Assembly (NCBI RefSeq): GCF_900103535.1
Contig: NZ_FNHQ01000012.1
Span: 20,448-84,447, forward strand
Direction: 5' to 3'
Source of the DNA: Megasphaera paucivorans
Lineage (GTDB): Bacteria; Bacillota; Negativicutes; Veillonellales; Megasphaeraceae
DNA length: 64,000 bases
A program made the translations under genes and the position numbers. Below are positions 35,473 through 47,331 of this stretch, piece after piece; the first letter of the stretch is position 1; each line of letters opens with the position of its first letter. The notes beneath the pieces are model-generated. The model did not search any database and was not told the origin of the DNA. It worked only from the letters and a program-made list of their open reading frames with translations.

Positions 35473-36131
35473 ACAGATTTTTTACTAATTTCAATCAATT
35501 CCCGTAAATGAGTTACCGCCGATTTTATGTCTGGCTGTGAAACAATAGCACTAATCATAGCAAAAAAGCGAAAACCTTGTTGATACAAACTGCCAATGTT
35601 TTCTGTTTCTATCCCGCCAATGGCAACAACCGGAATCGAGCATTTATGTAATGCATAAGAAACAGCCTCTGCCGTCACAACCGGATTGGCATCTTTTTTT
35701 GACTGTGTAGGAAACATAGGTCCAAAACCCACATAATCCGCACCCTCGAGAACCGCGGTATGAATCTCTTCAACCGTATTAGTAGATACTCCGATTATCA
35801 TATCCGGCCCTGCCATCTTACGCGCAATGGCAAGCGGCGCATCATCTTGTCCGACATGAATACCATCAGCACCGCAGGCAATTGCCAGATCAACAGAATC
35901 ATTCATAATAAACGTCACCCCGTGTTGGCGGCACATTTTCGCAATAGCGGTTCCTTCTGCATACTTTTGACGCCATGTCTTATTCTTCTCACGATATTGA
36001 ATAGTTTTCACGCCTGCATTTATAACGGCTTCTGCCGTTTCAAGATTATTCCGGCCCAATGACAGGGACTCTCCTAAAATGGCATACAACGGTTCATTTT
36101 TCAGTTGTTCCCTCTGCTTTGTTCTGCTCAT
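35469..36131 (-). CDS. thiE: Thiamine-phosphate synthase
   Basis: Joins the pyrimidine and thiazole halves of thiamine. Signature segments are TIQYREKNKTWRQKY, FIMNDSVDLAIACGADGIHVGQDD with Mg ligands, GPMFPTQSKKDA and IPVVAIGGIETENI. The ATG at 36131 with AGGAAG upstream gives 220 residues; a longer frame to 36161 has no ribosome site. It stands alone here, without thiM, thiD or a TPP riboswitch, so the rest of the pathway must lie elsewhere. Confidence 0.93.
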   Translation of the reverse strand: MSRTKQREQLKNEPLYAILGESLSLGRNNLETAEAVINAGVKTIQYREKNKTWRQKYAEGTAIAKMCRQHGVTFIMNDSVDLAIACGADGIHVGQDDAPLAIARKMAGPDMIIGVSTNTVEEIHTAVLEGADYVGFGPMFPTQSKKDANPVVTAEAVSYALHKCSIPVVAIGGIETENIGSLYQQGFRFFAMISAIVSQPDIKSAVTHLRELIEISKKSV

Positions 36132-36175
36132 GATACTCTTCCTTTCTCTCTGCAAAAACAATCGTCCTTAGTGTA

Positions 36176-37294
36176 TCAGCAATGCTTAAAAATATCGCAG
36201 CTGGTACTATCTTCCTTCCAGACAACCTCCCAATTTCGTTCTATAGAAGCAGCCTGTAATCTTTGCAGTAAAACAACCATAGACGGCCTTTCTGTGCCAA
36301 AATGACCGCCATCAGCAATAACCATGCCTAATTTTACCGCTTCCTGTGCTTCATGATACTTCACGTCGCCTGTAAGATACAAATCCGCACCGGCTTGTTT
36401 GGCCTGTTTAAGGAAAGAGGCTCCAGCTCCACCGCAAAGAGCTATTTTTTTAATCGGCAAGCTTTCATTCCCGGCATAAGACAATATTTGGATATGAAGA
36501 ATACGCTTTATTTTTCGCAATACGATACGGGTTTCTTCCGGTTCGTTCAGACTGCCAATACGGCCCAATGCATACGTTTTTCCTTTATTGACCATAGGAT
36601 ATATGTCAAAAGCGGGCTCTTCATAGGGATGAACCATTTTTACAGCGGATACTACAAGACTGAGTCTCGATTCGGGAATAATGGTTTCCACACGGATTTC
36701 TGCTGTTTTCTCCAATCTGTTGATTGCTCCAATAAAAGGATGTGTCCCTGCCAAGGGTTTAAACTGTCCTTCACCTGCAACAGAAAACATGCAGTGACTG
36801 TATTTTCCTATAAATCCTGCACCGGCTTCTCCCAAAGCCTGCCGTACAATATCTTCATAGCTGCTGGGAACATATACAACAAACTTATATAACGCTTCTT
36901 GCTTTACCGGAATAAGGCCTTCCACATCCTTCAATCCAATTTGCTCCGCCAGTATATCATTAACACCGCCCTCGGCACTATCCCAATTTGTATGTGCACT
37001 ATACACCGCAATATGATGAACCAGGAGTTTTTGCAATAACCGTCCATCATATGTATCCGTGCGGATAGCTGCAAGTTTGTTAAAAATTACCGGATGATGA
37101 CTAATAATAAGATCTATATTGTGATGAGCTGCATAATCTACATTTTCCATCGTTACATCAAGCGTTACCATCGCGGACTGAATCTCATCATCAGGATTTC
37201 CCAGCAGCAATCCTGAATTATCCCAAGATTCTGCAAGTTCCGGCGGGGCAAAGGATTCCATAAGGCGAATTATTTTTCGCAATTGTACAGCCAT
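36176..37294 (-). CDS. Nif3-like dinuclear metal-centre protein (YqfO type)
   Basis: Member of the NIF3/YqfO family, with a dinuclear metal site; the exact role is not settled and GTP cyclohydrolase II-like names are by homology. Metal motifs are LIISHHPVIFNKL, HTNWDSAEGGVND and VIADGGHFGTE. Residues of roughly 130-235 form the PII/CutA-like insert of long family members. The 372 residues match the long form. GGAGG precedes the ATG, which lies inside the end of trmK; trmK-nif3 pairing is standard in Firmicutes. Confidence 0.93.
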   Translation of the reverse strand: MAVQLRKIIRLMESFAPPELAESWDNSGLLLGNPDDEIQSAMVTLDVTMENVDYAAHHNIDLIISHHPVIFNKLAAIRTDTYDGRLLQKLLVHHIAVYSAHTNWDSAEGGVNDILAEQIGLKDVEGLIPVKQEALYKFVVYVPSSYEDIVRQALGEAGAGFIGKYSHCMFSVAGEGQFKPLAGTHPFIGAINRLEKTAEIRVETIIPESRLSLVVSAVKMVHPYEEPAFDIYPMVNKGKTYALGRIGSLNEPEETRIVLRKIKRILHIQILSYAGNESLPIKKIALCGGAGASFLKQAKQAGADLYLTGDVKYHEAQEAVKLGMVIADGGHFGTERPSMVVLLQRLQAASIERNWEVVWKEDSTSCDIFKHC

Positions 37295-37968
37295 TTTATT
37301 CCCTCCAATACAGCAATATGTGCTTGAACTTCTTTGATTGGTTCCGTTGCATCAAATTTACGTTTCTGAAGACCTGCACGTATCACCTCATATTTTTCAA
37401 TCAACTGACAAATCAACGCCGGCAATAACGGATCTTTTTTTTCCCAATTCACCGGGCCGATTTCATATTGCCATTCCTCCAAAGGTGCTCGATGTCCCGG
37501 GACCGCATATATGACTTCGTATAAATGCTTATCCTCAAAAACAAGCCGTTCTTCCTCAATATGCCAATCCATTTCATATATATAACGCCGTACGTGAGAA
37601 ATATCCCGCATCGGCTGAATAATTAAGTAAGACAATGTGCTGCATACCGCGGGTGCTTCCGACAGCAATTGGCAAATCAACAACCCTCCCATGCCGCAGA
37701 AAACAATGCCGTCTACTTCACCCGGCTGGATACACTGCAATCCATTCCCCAACCGACAAGAAACACGGTCGAGCAACTCTAATTGGGCAATATGTTCTTT
37801 AGCCGCCGCCAGCGGTCCCGGAGCTATATCTACCGCTATAGCCTTCGGAGAAATTCCATTGGCACAGGCAATGGCCGGAATATATCCATGATCTGTCCCT
37901 ATATCGGCAATACGGGTGTTTGGTACCACTAAAGATAATGCTGATGCTAAACGCTTAGATAACCTCAT
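37270..37968 (-). CDS. trmK: tRNA (adenine-22-N1) methyltransferase
   Basis: SAM-dependent enzyme that modifies A22 of tRNA. The SAM loop is IADIGTDHGYIP near the N-terminus, followed by AVDIAPGPLAAAKEHI and the catalytic VFCGMGG segment. The C-terminal helical domain is present. ATG 37968 has AGGA eight bases upstream, while the open frame three codons longer has no well-spaced site. It overlaps nif3 by 25 bases. The gene comes directly after a tRNA terminator with no clear promoter. Confidence 0.93.
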   Translation of the reverse strand: MRLSKRLASALSLVVPNTRIADIGTDHGYIPAIACANGISPKAIAVDIAPGPLAAAKEHIAQLELLDRVSCRLGNGLQCIQPGEVDGIVFCGMGGLLICQLLSEAPAVCSTLSYLIIQPMRDISHVRRYIYEMDWHIEEERLVFEDKHLYEVIYAVPGHRAPLEEWQYEIGPVNWEKKDPLLPALICQLIEKYEVIRAGLQKRKFDATEPIKEVQAHIAVLEGIKWLYNCEK

Positions 37969-37997
37969 AGAACTCATCCTGTCTAAAAGTTGGTATC

Positions 37998-38031
37998 AAA
38001 AAAGCTATTTCCAGAGGAAATAGCTTCTTTT
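37998..38031 (-). terminator. Terminator of the tRNA gene
   Basis: AAGCTATTTCC and its complement form a perfect stem with a 3-base loop, followed by T6 on the minus strand. Confidence 0.88.
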
Positions 38032-38036
38032 ATTCA

Positions 38037-38111
38037 TGGTGGGCCCACCTGGGATCGAACCAGGGACCAACCGGTTATGAGCCGGTGGCTCTACCGCTGA
38101 GCTATAGGCCC
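38037..38111 (-). tRNA. tRNA with CAU anticodon, probably tRNA-Ile2 (lysidine)
   Basis: The minus strand folds as a tRNA with a 7-bp acceptor stem (GGGCCTA/TGGGCCC), D-stem GCTC/GAGC, anticodon loop CTCATAA on an ACCGG/CCGGT stem, T-arm CCTGG-TTCGATC-CCAGG, and an encoded CCA. The CAT anticodon could be Met or minor Ile. CTCATAA with this stem resembles tRNA-Ile(CAU) more than elongator Met, which usually has TTCATAC; this is judgement from memory. The initiator is excluded because the anticodon stem lacks three G-C pairs. Confidence 0.9.
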
Positions 38112-38142
38112 GGGCCGTAAGGCCATCAAACCTTACTCGAAT

Positions 38143-38171
38143 AGTATACGCTAATAACACCGGGCCGTCAA
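38143..38171 (-). promoter_or_regulatory. Promoter of the tRNA gene
   Basis: TTGACG, a 17-base spacer and TATACT on the minus strand, 32 bases before the mature tRNA. Confidence 0.8.
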
Positions 38172-38183
38172 GACTTTAATTTA

Positions 38184-39488
38184 TTATAAAAAATCTTTAA
38201 TCTTTTCGCGCTTGCCCCAATTACGTAGTTTACTAAGAGCTTTTCCTTCAATTTGACGAATACGTTCCCGCGTAACATTGAAATGCTGTCCGACTTCTTC
38301 TAAGGTACGCGGCCTGCCGTCCTTTAACCCAAAACGAAGATATAGCACTTTACGTTCACGTTCCGTAAGACACGAAAATACATCTTCGATTTGTTCTTTC
38401 AATAAAATAAAGGAAGCTGCATCATCAGGAGCAACCGCCTCCTGATCTTCAATAAAATCACCCAAATGAGAATCTTCTTCCTCCCCGATAGGCGTTTCCA
38501 ATGAAACCGGCTCCTGTGCAATTTTCATGATTTCCCGCACACGTTCTACAGAAATCCCCATTTTATCGGCAATTTCTTCTGGCAGCGGTTCCCGGCCTTT
38601 ATCCTGCAGCAATTGACGGGAAATTCGGATAAGTTTGTTGATTGTTTCAACCATATGTACCGGAATCCGAATGGTTCGTGCTTGATCGGCTATCGCCCGA
38701 GTAATTGCCTGTCTGATCCACCATGTAGCATAGGTACTGAACTTATACCCTTTACTATAATCAAATTTATCTACAGCTTTTAATAATCCCAGATTCCCTT
38801 CCTGAATCAAATCCAGAAACAACATTCCTCGTCCTACATATCGTTTTGCAATACTGACAACAAGCCGCAGGTTAGCATCTGTCAGTTTCTTTTTAGCAAT
38901 AACACCGGCATGAATATCCTCTTGTTCCGCTTCCGGCGCATTTCCTTTTTCAATTGCTTTTGCCAGAGAGATTTCTTCATCCGCCGACAACAGTGGTACT
39001 CTGCCGATTTCTTTTAAATACATGCGAACCGGATCATCTATATTGACACCTTCAGGAACTGACAAGTCAACTGTTGACAAATCCGTATCCGATAACTTTT
39101 CATTATCTTCTTCATCCAAATCCTCGTTTGGGTTAACCTGATCGACTTCCCCCAGTATATCAATACCCTTTTCTGCAAATGTTTCATACATTTTATCGAT
39201 CTGGTCCGGCGTCAACTCATCTTCTTCCATAACATTCATGATTTCAGTATATGTCAGATTCCCTTTTTTCAGGCCTTCGGTTATTAATTGCTGTATATGA
39301 GACACCGCTAATAACTTACGTTCTTCTTCTGTTAATTGTGAGATATCTACTTTATTTTTTTTTGATGATTTTTTTTTCGTTGATTTTTTCATAGATTTTG
39401 TATTCTTTTTCCCTATAATAGTCTCTGCTTGATCAGCAATATTTATATTTCCGTCTTTCAATTCCGCTGTTTTCTTCATTTTCACCAT
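38184..39488 (-). CDS. rpoD: Primary sigma factor RpoD (SigA)
   Basis: Housekeeping sigma factor. Region 1.2 contains [17 protein letters not shown]; region 2 holds [17 protein letters not shown] followed by [15 protein letters not shown], which binds the -10; region 4 has [20 protein letters not shown], which binds the -35. A Lys-rich N-terminal stretch ([13 protein letters not shown]) and an acidic region 1.1 precede them. The open frame extends 21 codons further, overlapping dnaG, but AGGAAGGAG stands before ATG 39488, giving 434 residues. dnaG-rpoD is the conserved macromolecular-synthesis order. Confidence 0.96.
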   Translation of the reverse strand: MVKMKKTAELKDGNINIADQAETIIGKKNTKSMKKSTKKKSSKKNKVDISQLTEEERKLLAVSHIQQLITEGLKKGNLTYTEIMNVMEEDELTPDQIDKMYETFAEKGIDILGEVDQVNPNEDLDEEDNEKLSDTDLSTVDLSVPEGVNIDDPVRMYLKEIGRVPLLSADEEISLAKAIEKGNAPEAEQEDIHAGVIAKKKLTDANLRLVVSIAKRYVGRGMLFLDLIQEGNLGLLKAVDKFDYSKGYKFSTYATWWIRQAITRAIADQARTIRIPVHMVETINKLIRISRQLLQDKGREPLPEEIADKMGISVERVREIMKIAQEPVSLETPIGEEEDSHLGDFIEDQEAVAPDDAASFILLKEQIEDVFSCLTERERKVLYLRFGLKDGRPRTLEEVGQHFNVTRERIRQIEGKALSKLRNWGKREKIKDFL

Positions 39489-39511
39489 GATGTACAGCTC
39501 CTTCCTCCCTT

Positions 39512-41302
39512 TCATGACCACTTCTTCATTTCTTCTTTTATTCGCTTGCATTCAGTCAATTCTTCAACAAACCGCGTATCACCACTATGGCTGAACGCAG
39601 CCGCTTTTTTACTGTGGACTTCATACCGCTTCTGCAATTCTGCTAAGCGGAACCGTTTAACATAGTCCATTAATACGGCTTCATCCATAGGAATATCCTG
39701 CAGAACCATAATACGAGCCAATTCCTCGGACTCCTCAGGGGTCAATTTCTCTTGGATGTCCGATTTTGTGTACATCCCTTGGTGTCCATAAACATTCAAT
39801 AGTATGCGATAAATATTACGGCGTCTTTCATTCATAAAAAATTCTACGTCAACTTTAGTTTGAATGCGTTCGCAGGCGTTAGGCTGCTCCATCAAAAAAC
39901 GAAGTATATTTTCTTCAGCTACAGCCATTGTCCCTTTTCCCCTGGCTGCCATATTTTTATCTAAAATGTCCGTAGATACATGGACCTGCAATTGGCCTGC
40001 TTCAGGGTGCTGTGCAATATACTTATTGAATTCACTGCGAACAGCGCTTTCATCAATTTGAAGTTGTCTTGCTGTTTTCGTTAAAAAGGCTTCCAATATA
40101 ATGCGATTATCTACAGCTGCCAAAGCCGGTATAATCATTGCCGTTACCGCTGCTTTTCCTTCCAGCGTGCTGCTGTCATGCTGCTGCATTGCCGTCTGAA
40201 GCATGTAATCGAGTACATTCGGAGCCTCGTCAACCGCAGTCCGAAATGCATCGGGTCCTGCACTGTTAATGTACTCATCAGGGTCTTTCCCCTGCGGCAG
40301 TGAAACAACGCGGATACGCATCCCCATACCGCGGACGATTTCCATCGCACGCAGTGTTGCCTTGCGACCGGCACTATCCATATCATAGGATAAAGTAAGC
40401 TCTTTTGCCTGTCGCTGCAGGATACGGGCCTGCTCAATGGTAAAAGAAGTACCTAAAGAAGCTACGACATTAGAAATTCCTCGGTTATGGGCTGCAATAA
40501 CATCCATATACCCTTCCACCAGAATAACATTTTGCTGTTCATAAATAGATTTATGAGCAACATCCATGGCAAATAAAAGACGGCGCTTATTAAATATAGG
40601 CGTTTCCGGAGAATTCAAATACTTTGGCTTGCTCTCATCAAGAACCCGGCCGCCAAAACCGACGATTCTGCCCCGGCCATCCTTAATGGGGAAAATAACA
40701 CGATTGCGGAACGCATCATAAAAGCGGCCATTTTTTTCCTTAGCTAAACCCAGCGTTACCAGCAAAGTACCTGAAATTCCCTTTTTCATAAATGCTTCAG
40801 TCAATTTATTCCAGCTATCCGGTGCATACCCCAGCTTAAAATTAAGGATAGTTGCATCGCTTAAATGCCGTTTATGAAAATAATCCAACCCTGCCTTGCC
40901 ATAATGTGTCTTTAGCAAACAATTATGATAAAAATTTCCAGCCATTTCGTTCACTTCATATAATTGCGCTATTTGCCTGTCTCGTTCAATTTCTTGCGCT
41001 GACTTTTCCATGACCGGAAGCGGAATATGCGCTCTTTCCGCTAATCGGGTCACCGCTTCACCAAAAGTCAAATTCTCTTTCATCATTATAAATTTAAATA
41101 CGTCTCCAGAAGCATGGCAACCAAAACAATAAAAAAATCCCTTATCGGAGGCTACACTGAAAGAAGCTGTTTTTTCGTTATGGAAAGGACAGCAGGCCCA
41201 AAAGTTACGCCCTTGTCGTTTCAGCGAAACATAATCAGATATAACGCTGACAATATCATTAGCCTGCCGAACCTGTTCAATAAATTCATTGGAAAACTTC
41301 AC
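39512..41302 (-). CDS. dnaG: DNA primase
   Basis: Makes RNA primers for replication. The CHC2 zinc domain is near the N-terminus ([11 protein letters not shown], then [10 protein letters not shown]), followed by the TOPRIM catalytic core with [11 protein letters not shown] and [11 protein letters not shown]. The C-terminal helicase-binding domain (last 140 residues) is present. GTG at 41302 has AGGTGA five bases upstream; another GTG three codons earlier would sit on the ribosome site. With 596 residues it is complete. Confidence 0.96.
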   Translation of the reverse strand: MKFSNEFIEQVRQANDIVSVISDYVSLKRQGRNFWACCPFHNEKTASFSVASDKGFFYCFGCHASGDVFKFIMMKENLTFGEAVTRLAERAHIPLPVMEKSAQEIERDRQIAQLYEVNEMAGNFYHNCLLKTHYGKAGLDYFHKRHLSDATILNFKLGYAPDSWNKLTEAFMKKGISGTLLVTLGLAKEKNGRFYDAFRNRVIFPIKDGRGRIVGFGGRVLDESKPKYLNSPETPIFNKRRLLFAMDVAHKSIYEQQNVILVEGYMDVIAAHNRGISNVVASLGTSFTIEQARILQRQAKELTLSYDMDSAGRKATLRAMEIVRGMGMRIRVVSLPQGKDPDEYINSAGPDAFRTAVDEAPNVLDYMLQTAMQQHDSSTLEGKAAVTAMIIPALAAVDNRIILEAFLTKTARQLQIDESAVRSEFNKYIAQHPEAGQLQVHVSTDILDKNMAARGKGTMAVAEENILRFLMEQPNACERIQTKVDVEFFMNERRRNIYRILLNVYGHQGMYTKSDIQEKLTPEESEELARIMVLQDIPMDEAVLMDYVKRFRLAELQKRYEVHSKKAAAFSHSGDTRFVEELTECKRIKEEMKKWS

Positions 41303-41645
41303 ATCTATCACCTGATAAAGAAATATATTTACTGCCGAATATATATTATTCTTTATAACATATAAAATTCCTGCTTTCTAATTGTATTTAAATAGCAATT
41401 GAAATATTACATTTTATAATATTTCAACGAGGATATTTCCATCATATATACTTATTCCATAAATGTTTCTAATATCCTTTTTTTATAACAATCTTTTTCT
41501 AATGACGAATCGCGGTAAAATAAAAATAATAAATCCCCCTATTATCATATCGGGACATTTATTAGCCATGAAATTATCATTCCGCATATAGATTTATTGC
41601 AAAGCATTTTGTATAATAGATACGTATAAAAGTATTGGAAAAAGT
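41303..41645. other. Divergent intergenic region between dnaG and rluA-type gene
   Basis: About 340 AT-rich bases. A TATAAT at 41612-41617 with a poor -35 may serve the plus-strand gene. A hairpin TTGAAATATTA/TAATATTTCAA lies at 41399-41427. No ORF or known RNA was recognised. Confidence 0.5.
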
Positions 41646-43503
<1,858 letters not shown>

Positions 43504-43520
43504 AAAGCATTTGAATGACA

Positions 43521-43549
43521 TTGATTTTTCTAATTATTTATGTTAAAAT
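43521..43549 (+). promoter_or_regulatory. Promoter of rpsT
   Basis: TTGATT, a 17-base spacer and an extended TGTTAAAAT. Confidence 0.75.
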
Positions 43550-43584
43550 ATTTTAGTGTGTTGTAGATTGAGGAGGTGAATCAA

Positions 43585-43851
43585 TTGCCGCAAATTAAGT
43601 CCAATATTAAAACTATGGAAAAAGACGCAGTTCGTCATGCAAAAAATTCTCAGGTTAAATCTTCTGTTAAAACTGCTATTCGCCGTACTGTAGAAGCTAT
43701 CTCTGCAGGTGACGCTGATAACGTTAAAACAGCATTTGACAAGGCCAGCAGCGTTATCGACAGCGCTGCATCCAAGGGCGTTCTCCATAAAAACAGTGCA
43801 GCTCGTAAAAAATCCCGCCTAGCATCTAAAGTAAATGCTATGGGAAAATAA
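43585..43851 (+). CDS. rpsT: 30S ribosomal protein S20
   Basis: Binds 16S rRNA early in 30S assembly. It reads MPQIKSNIKTMEKDAVRHAKN and ends NSAARKKSRLASKVNAMGK, the standard S20 ends. The start is TTG at 43585: it gives the family N-terminus and has GGAGG eight bases upstream. The GTG three codons earlier lies on the ribosome site. At 88 residues it is normal. S20 genes with non-AUG starts are known to be autoregulated in E. coli; whether that holds here is inference. Confidence 0.95.
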   Translation: MPQIKSNIKTMEKDAVRHAKNSQVKSSVKTAIRRTVEAISAGDADNVKTAFDKASSVIDSAASKGVLHKNSAARKKSRLASKVNAMGK

Positions 43852-43866
43852 TTTGAATGCCGACAC

Positions 43867-43893
43867 AGCCCCGTATTCTACGGGGCTTGTTTT
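43867..43893 (+). terminator. Terminator of rpsT
   Basis: AGCCCCGTA pairs with TACGGGGCT across a 3-base loop, followed by TGTTTT. Confidence 0.88.
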
Positions 43894-43915
43894 ATATCTA
43901 TTATCCGGAGGTCAT

Positions 43916-45280
43916 ATGCTATTCCCGCAGCCTGAACAATGCAAACATTTTATGAAATTATTTCCCCCGATTTTTTTAACACAGATAGCCCAAGTTGGTA
44001 CTGCTGTTTTCAGTAGTATTTTCAGTGGTCAGGCTGGTACTATAGATTTAGCAGGTGTCGCAGTTGGTGTAAATATATGGTATCCTATTTTCGCAGGTAT
44101 TTCCGGCATATTTTTTGGTATAACCCCTATCCTTGCGCAATTAAGAGGCGCTCGAAAATTGGAACGTATCCCTTTTTATATTATGCAAAGCATTTATATT
44201 GCCGCCTTTTTCTCTTTATTTATACTCGCCGCAGGATATCTCGTAATTGATCCTTTTCTATCCTGGCTGACGCTGGAACCATCTGTACGAGAAATTGCCA
44301 GTGGATATATGCATGCGCTTGGTATTGGCGTATTTCCTTTATTTATGATAGCGACGCTGCGAAATATAGTCGATGCTCACGGTAAAACCCATATATCTAT
44401 GACCATTCTCTTACTAAACATGGCTACTACTATCGTGCTATTCCGTTTCTTGATTTTTGGCGGCATGGGCATTCCTCCCATGGGAGGAATTGGCGCAGGG
44501 TATGCCATTTCAATAGCAGCTTGGATTTCATTGTTTGTTTTTATTATTTTATTTCAAAAAATATCTCCCTTTAACTCCTATCATATTTGGACACGCCTAA
44601 GACCGGTGATGTTTATTTTATGGATACAGCAATTACGTTTAGGATTACCTATTTGCATTGCCATATTTTGTGAAACAAGCCTTTTCAGTATCGTAGGCCT
44701 GCTGATGAGTGAATATGGTACTGTATTTCTCGCCGCCAATCAAGCGGCTATAAGCTACTCTACCCTTACATATACTGTACCTTGGAGCCTCAGTCTTGCT
44801 GCTACAATTGTTGTTGGTTATGAAATCGGCGCTAAACACTATCAAGCAGCTCGGCAATATGCCGTACTTTGTCAAATTACTGCTTTAATTATTGCCTGTT
44901 TTACATCTGCGGCAACCTTTATTTTTATAAACCCTATTGCCTCGCTGTTCACCTCGGATACAACTACGTTTATACATATTAAAGCCTTTATAACGTTCGC
45001 AGTTATTTTTGCCTTTTGCGACGCTATGGGTACTCCGGTGCAGGGAATACTGCGAGGATACAAAGATGTAAAAAGTATCACGTGGATTGCTTTTATTACC
45101 TATTGGATCATCAGCCTTCCTTTGGGTCTAGGATTATCCCATTGGACGACCCTTGGTGCATATGGCTACTGGGTAGGTTTTATTATCAGCTTGGGAATAG
45201 CCGCAATTGCTTACAATACACGGTTATGGTGCCATACAGCACATATATATCAAGAAAAAGGAGATCAGCCTAATGATTGA
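43916..45280 (+). CDS. MATE-family multidrug/Na+ exporter
   Basis: Inner-membrane efflux protein with about 12 hydrophobic helices in two similar halves. It opens LFPPIFLTQIAQVGTAVFSSIFSGQAG, and contains GIFFGITPILAQLRGA in the first half and AAISYSTLTYTVPWSLSLAATIVVGYEIGA in the second, the NorM-type pattern. The drug or metabolite is unknown. ATG 43916 with GGAGG upstream gives 454 residues; an upstream open extension overlaps the rpsT terminator. It shares eight bases with the following aminopeptidase gene. Confidence 0.92.
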   Translation: MLFPQPEQCKHFMKLFPPIFLTQIAQVGTAVFSSIFSGQAGTIDLAGVAVGVNIWYPIFAGISGIFFGITPILAQLRGARKLERIPFYIMQSIYIAAFFSLFILAAGYLVIDPFLSWLTLEPSVREIASGYMHALGIGVFPLFMIATLRNIVDAHGKTHISMTILLLNMATTIVLFRFLIFGGMGIPPMGGIGAGYAISIAAWISLFVFIILFQKISPFNSYHIWTRLRPVMFILWIQQLRLGLPICIAIFCETSLFSIVGLLMSEYGTVFLAANQAAISYSTLTYTVPWSLSLAATIVVGYEIGAKHYQAARQYAVLCQITALIIACFTSAATFIFINPIASLFTSDTTTFIHIKAFITFAVIFAFCDAMGTPVQGILRGYKDVKSITWIAFITYWIISLPLGLGLSHWTTLGAYGYWVGFIISLGIAAIAYNTRLWCHTAHIYQEKGDQPND

Positions 45281-46505
45281 AAAGAATAAGCTTCACTCGT
45301 ATGCTCTTGTACTATTAAAAAAGGGAGTTAATTTGCAAAAAAAACAAATACTGGTTGTCAGTGCCCCCGTAGAGTCCAGTCAATTTGTTGCCATATTAAC
45401 AGAAACAGCTTACCACTGCGGTGCTTCACAAGTAATAATAAATTGGCACTGTGATGATACAACACGGCTGCGGTATGAATGTGAAGCACTGGAAGAATTT
45501 GATCACGTTCCCGATTGGCGCCGCGAATTCAGCCTGCATTACTACCACAAAGGAGCTGCCTTTATCAGTTTGATTTCAGCAAATCCATATTTAATGAGCC
45601 ATGTAGATCAGAAAAAAATTTTTTCTTGGCAAAAAGCACAACATACAGCTTTAAAAGAATATATAGACGGAATGATGGCATCTAAAGTATCGTGGCTCGT
45701 TGCTTCTGTCCCCAGTACCACATGGGCAAAAATTTTATATCCTGAAATGGATGAAAATAGCGCTTATGAAATGTTGTGGAAACAAATTTTATCTTCCTCT
45801 CGTGCTGATGGAATAGATCCGCTGCATGACTGGGATAACCATCTGGCTTCTTTGGAAAAACGCCGTAATTGGCTTTCTGACATGCATTTTAACAGTTTGC
45901 ATTATACCAACAGCCGGGGAACTGATTTAACTGTCGTGCTGCCCAAAAAACATATCTGGCAAGGGGGTACGGAAGAAACAACTTCACATATTCCCTTCAA
46001 TGCAAACATTCCTACTGAGGAAGTATATACGGCTCCCTTATCCATAGGAACCAGCGGTGTCGTCTATAATACAAAGCCGCTGGTCTATAATGGCAATATC
46101 ATAGATAATTTCAGCCTCACTTTTTGCGATGGACGTATTACCCACATGCAGGCAGAAAAAGGCGAATCTATACTGAAACAATTAATAGAAGTAGATGACG
46201 GTGCTTCTCGTTTGGGTGAAGCGGCACTGATTCCTTACCACTCCCCTATTTCACTTTCAAATGTACTTTTCTACGAAACTTTATTCGACGAAAATGCCTC
46301 TTGCCATTTAGCTTTGGGAAAAGCATATCCTACATGCCTGGTAAACGGTTCCGAATTAAACGAAAATGAACTGAAATCTGCAGGTATAAACGACTCTATG
46401 ATTCACATAGATTTTATGATTGGTTCCGAGGATTTGACAATTATCGGAAAAAAAGAAGACGGAACGGAAATCCCCGTTTTCATAAATGGAGATTTTGCAA
46501 TTTGA
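45273..46505 (+). CDS. M29-family aminopeptidase (AmpS/PepS type)
   Basis: Metallo-aminopeptidase of 410 residues. Metal-binding segments are NIPTEEVYTAP, GASRLGEAALIPYHSPI, CHLALGKAY and MIHIDFMIGS, which supply the family's Glu, His and Asp ligands. It acts on small cytosolic peptides. The ATG at 45273 lies inside the end of the MATE gene with AGGAG upstream, so the two are coupled. The reason for the pairing is not apparent; peptide salvage and export may be separate functions. Confidence 0.93.
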   Translation: MIEKNKLHSYALVLLKKGVNLQKKQILVVSAPVESSQFVAILTETAYHCGASQVIINWHCDDTTRLRYECEALEEFDHVPDWRREFSLHYYHKGAAFISLISANPYLMSHVDQKKIFSWQKAQHTALKEYIDGMMASKVSWLVASVPSTTWAKILYPEMDENSAYEMLWKQILSSSRADGIDPLHDWDNHLASLEKRRNWLSDMHFNSLHYTNSRGTDLTVVLPKKHIWQGGTEETTSHIPFNANIPTEEVYTAPLSIGTSGVVYNTKPLVYNGNIIDNFSLTFCDGRITHMQAEKGESILKQLIEVDDGASRLGEAALIPYHSPISLSNVLFYETLFDENASCHLALGKAYPTCLVNGSELNENELKSAGINDSMIHIDFMIGSEDLTIIGKKEDGTEIPVFINGDFAI

Positions 46506-46510
46506 CACGC

Positions 46511-46570
46511 TGTATATAAAAACACGTATTAGAAATAACAAACTATTCCTAATACGTGTTTTTATATACA
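46511..46570. terminator. Bidirectional terminator between convergent genes
   Basis: A perfect 22-base stem (ACACGTATTAG core with A5 and T5 runs) around a 16-base loop. It sits between the plus-strand aminopeptidase and the minus-strand thioredoxin-like gene and can serve both. Confidence 0.88.
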
Positions 46571-46580
46571 GGAGAAAATA

Positions 46581-47111
46581 TTATAAAATAGGACCTAAAA
46601 ACTTTTCCATTTCTCTTTCACTCATACCACCCGCATGTTGTGATATTATTTTGCCTCGGCTATCAATAATAAAAGATACAGGAATCGCATTTACATGATA
46701 GGCTTCCGATATACTATTCAAATCTCCTCTGTAAATAGGCATTTCAAATGAATTTTTCTGCAGGAATGCCTTTACATCCCCTTCATTTGAATCCACATTA
46801 ATTACCACAAAGTTTATTTTATCCCCATATTTTTTGTAAAGTGCATCTATATGAGGCATTTCTTTTACACAAGGTGGACACCATGATGCCCAAAAATTAA
46901 GAAATACAGGTTTATCTATATATATGTCCCGTAAGCGCAGCTGTTGGCCATTGCCTCCCACTATTTTCACTGGAATATCCGGTGCTGTAGTTTCTTGCTC
47001 CACTTGTGAAATCTGCTTAGCTTGCTCCCTTTTTTCTGTATCCGTGGAACAGCCGGTCATTATAATCAAGATGGCAATAAAGATTCCTAACAGTATTCCC
47101 CTTTTCATCAT
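46581..47111 (-). CDS. TlpA/ResA-like thiol-disulfide lipoprotein
   Basis: Extracytoplasmic thioredoxin-fold protein of 176 residues. A signal with lipobox IMTGC near residue 21 predicts a lipid anchor. The fold shows FLNFWASWCPPCVKEMP with the CPPC redox pair, INFVVINVDS, and the cis-proline segment NAIPVSFIIDSRGKI. Typical roles are cytochrome c maturation or reduction of periplasmic thiols; no such partners are next to it. It probably stands alone, bounded by a terminator. Confidence 0.92.
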   Translation of the reverse strand: MMKRGILLGIFIAILIIMTGCSTDTEKREQAKQISQVEQETTAPDIPVKIVGGNGQQLRLRDIYIDKPVFLNFWASWCPPCVKEMPHIDALYKKYGDKINFVVINVDSNEGDVKAFLQKNSFEMPIYRGDLNSISEAYHVNAIPVSFIIDSRGKIISQHAGGMSEREMEKFLGPIL

Positions 47112-47250
47112 CTGCTTCCCTCATTTACAAAATTTTAATATAATGCCTTAATTATATCATGAAAAATTTAAATCTTCCATATGAGATCTATCCTATTTTG
47201 TTCATATACCCTTAGACATGTAAAAACAAAGTATCATACTTACTTAATAT

Positions 47251-47301
47251 AAAAAGCTGACCCCCATAAGCTAGATTTCTAGGTCTAACTTACGGGGGTC
47301 A
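47251..47301 (-). terminator. Terminator of the glutamine synthetase gene
   Basis: GACCCCCGTAAG pairs with CTTATGGGGGTC, with an inner CTAG palindrome, and leads into GCTTTTTA on the minus strand. Confidence 0.85.
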
Positions 47302-47331
47302 ATACACAGAGCAGGTTTTCCTTTTTACACC

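Noticed and set aside
38037..38111. Initiator tRNA-Met
   Set aside because: The anticodon stem lacks the three consecutive G-C pairs of initiators and the acceptor has a normal first pair; elongator Met cannot be excluded, but tRNA-Ile2 fits the loop better.
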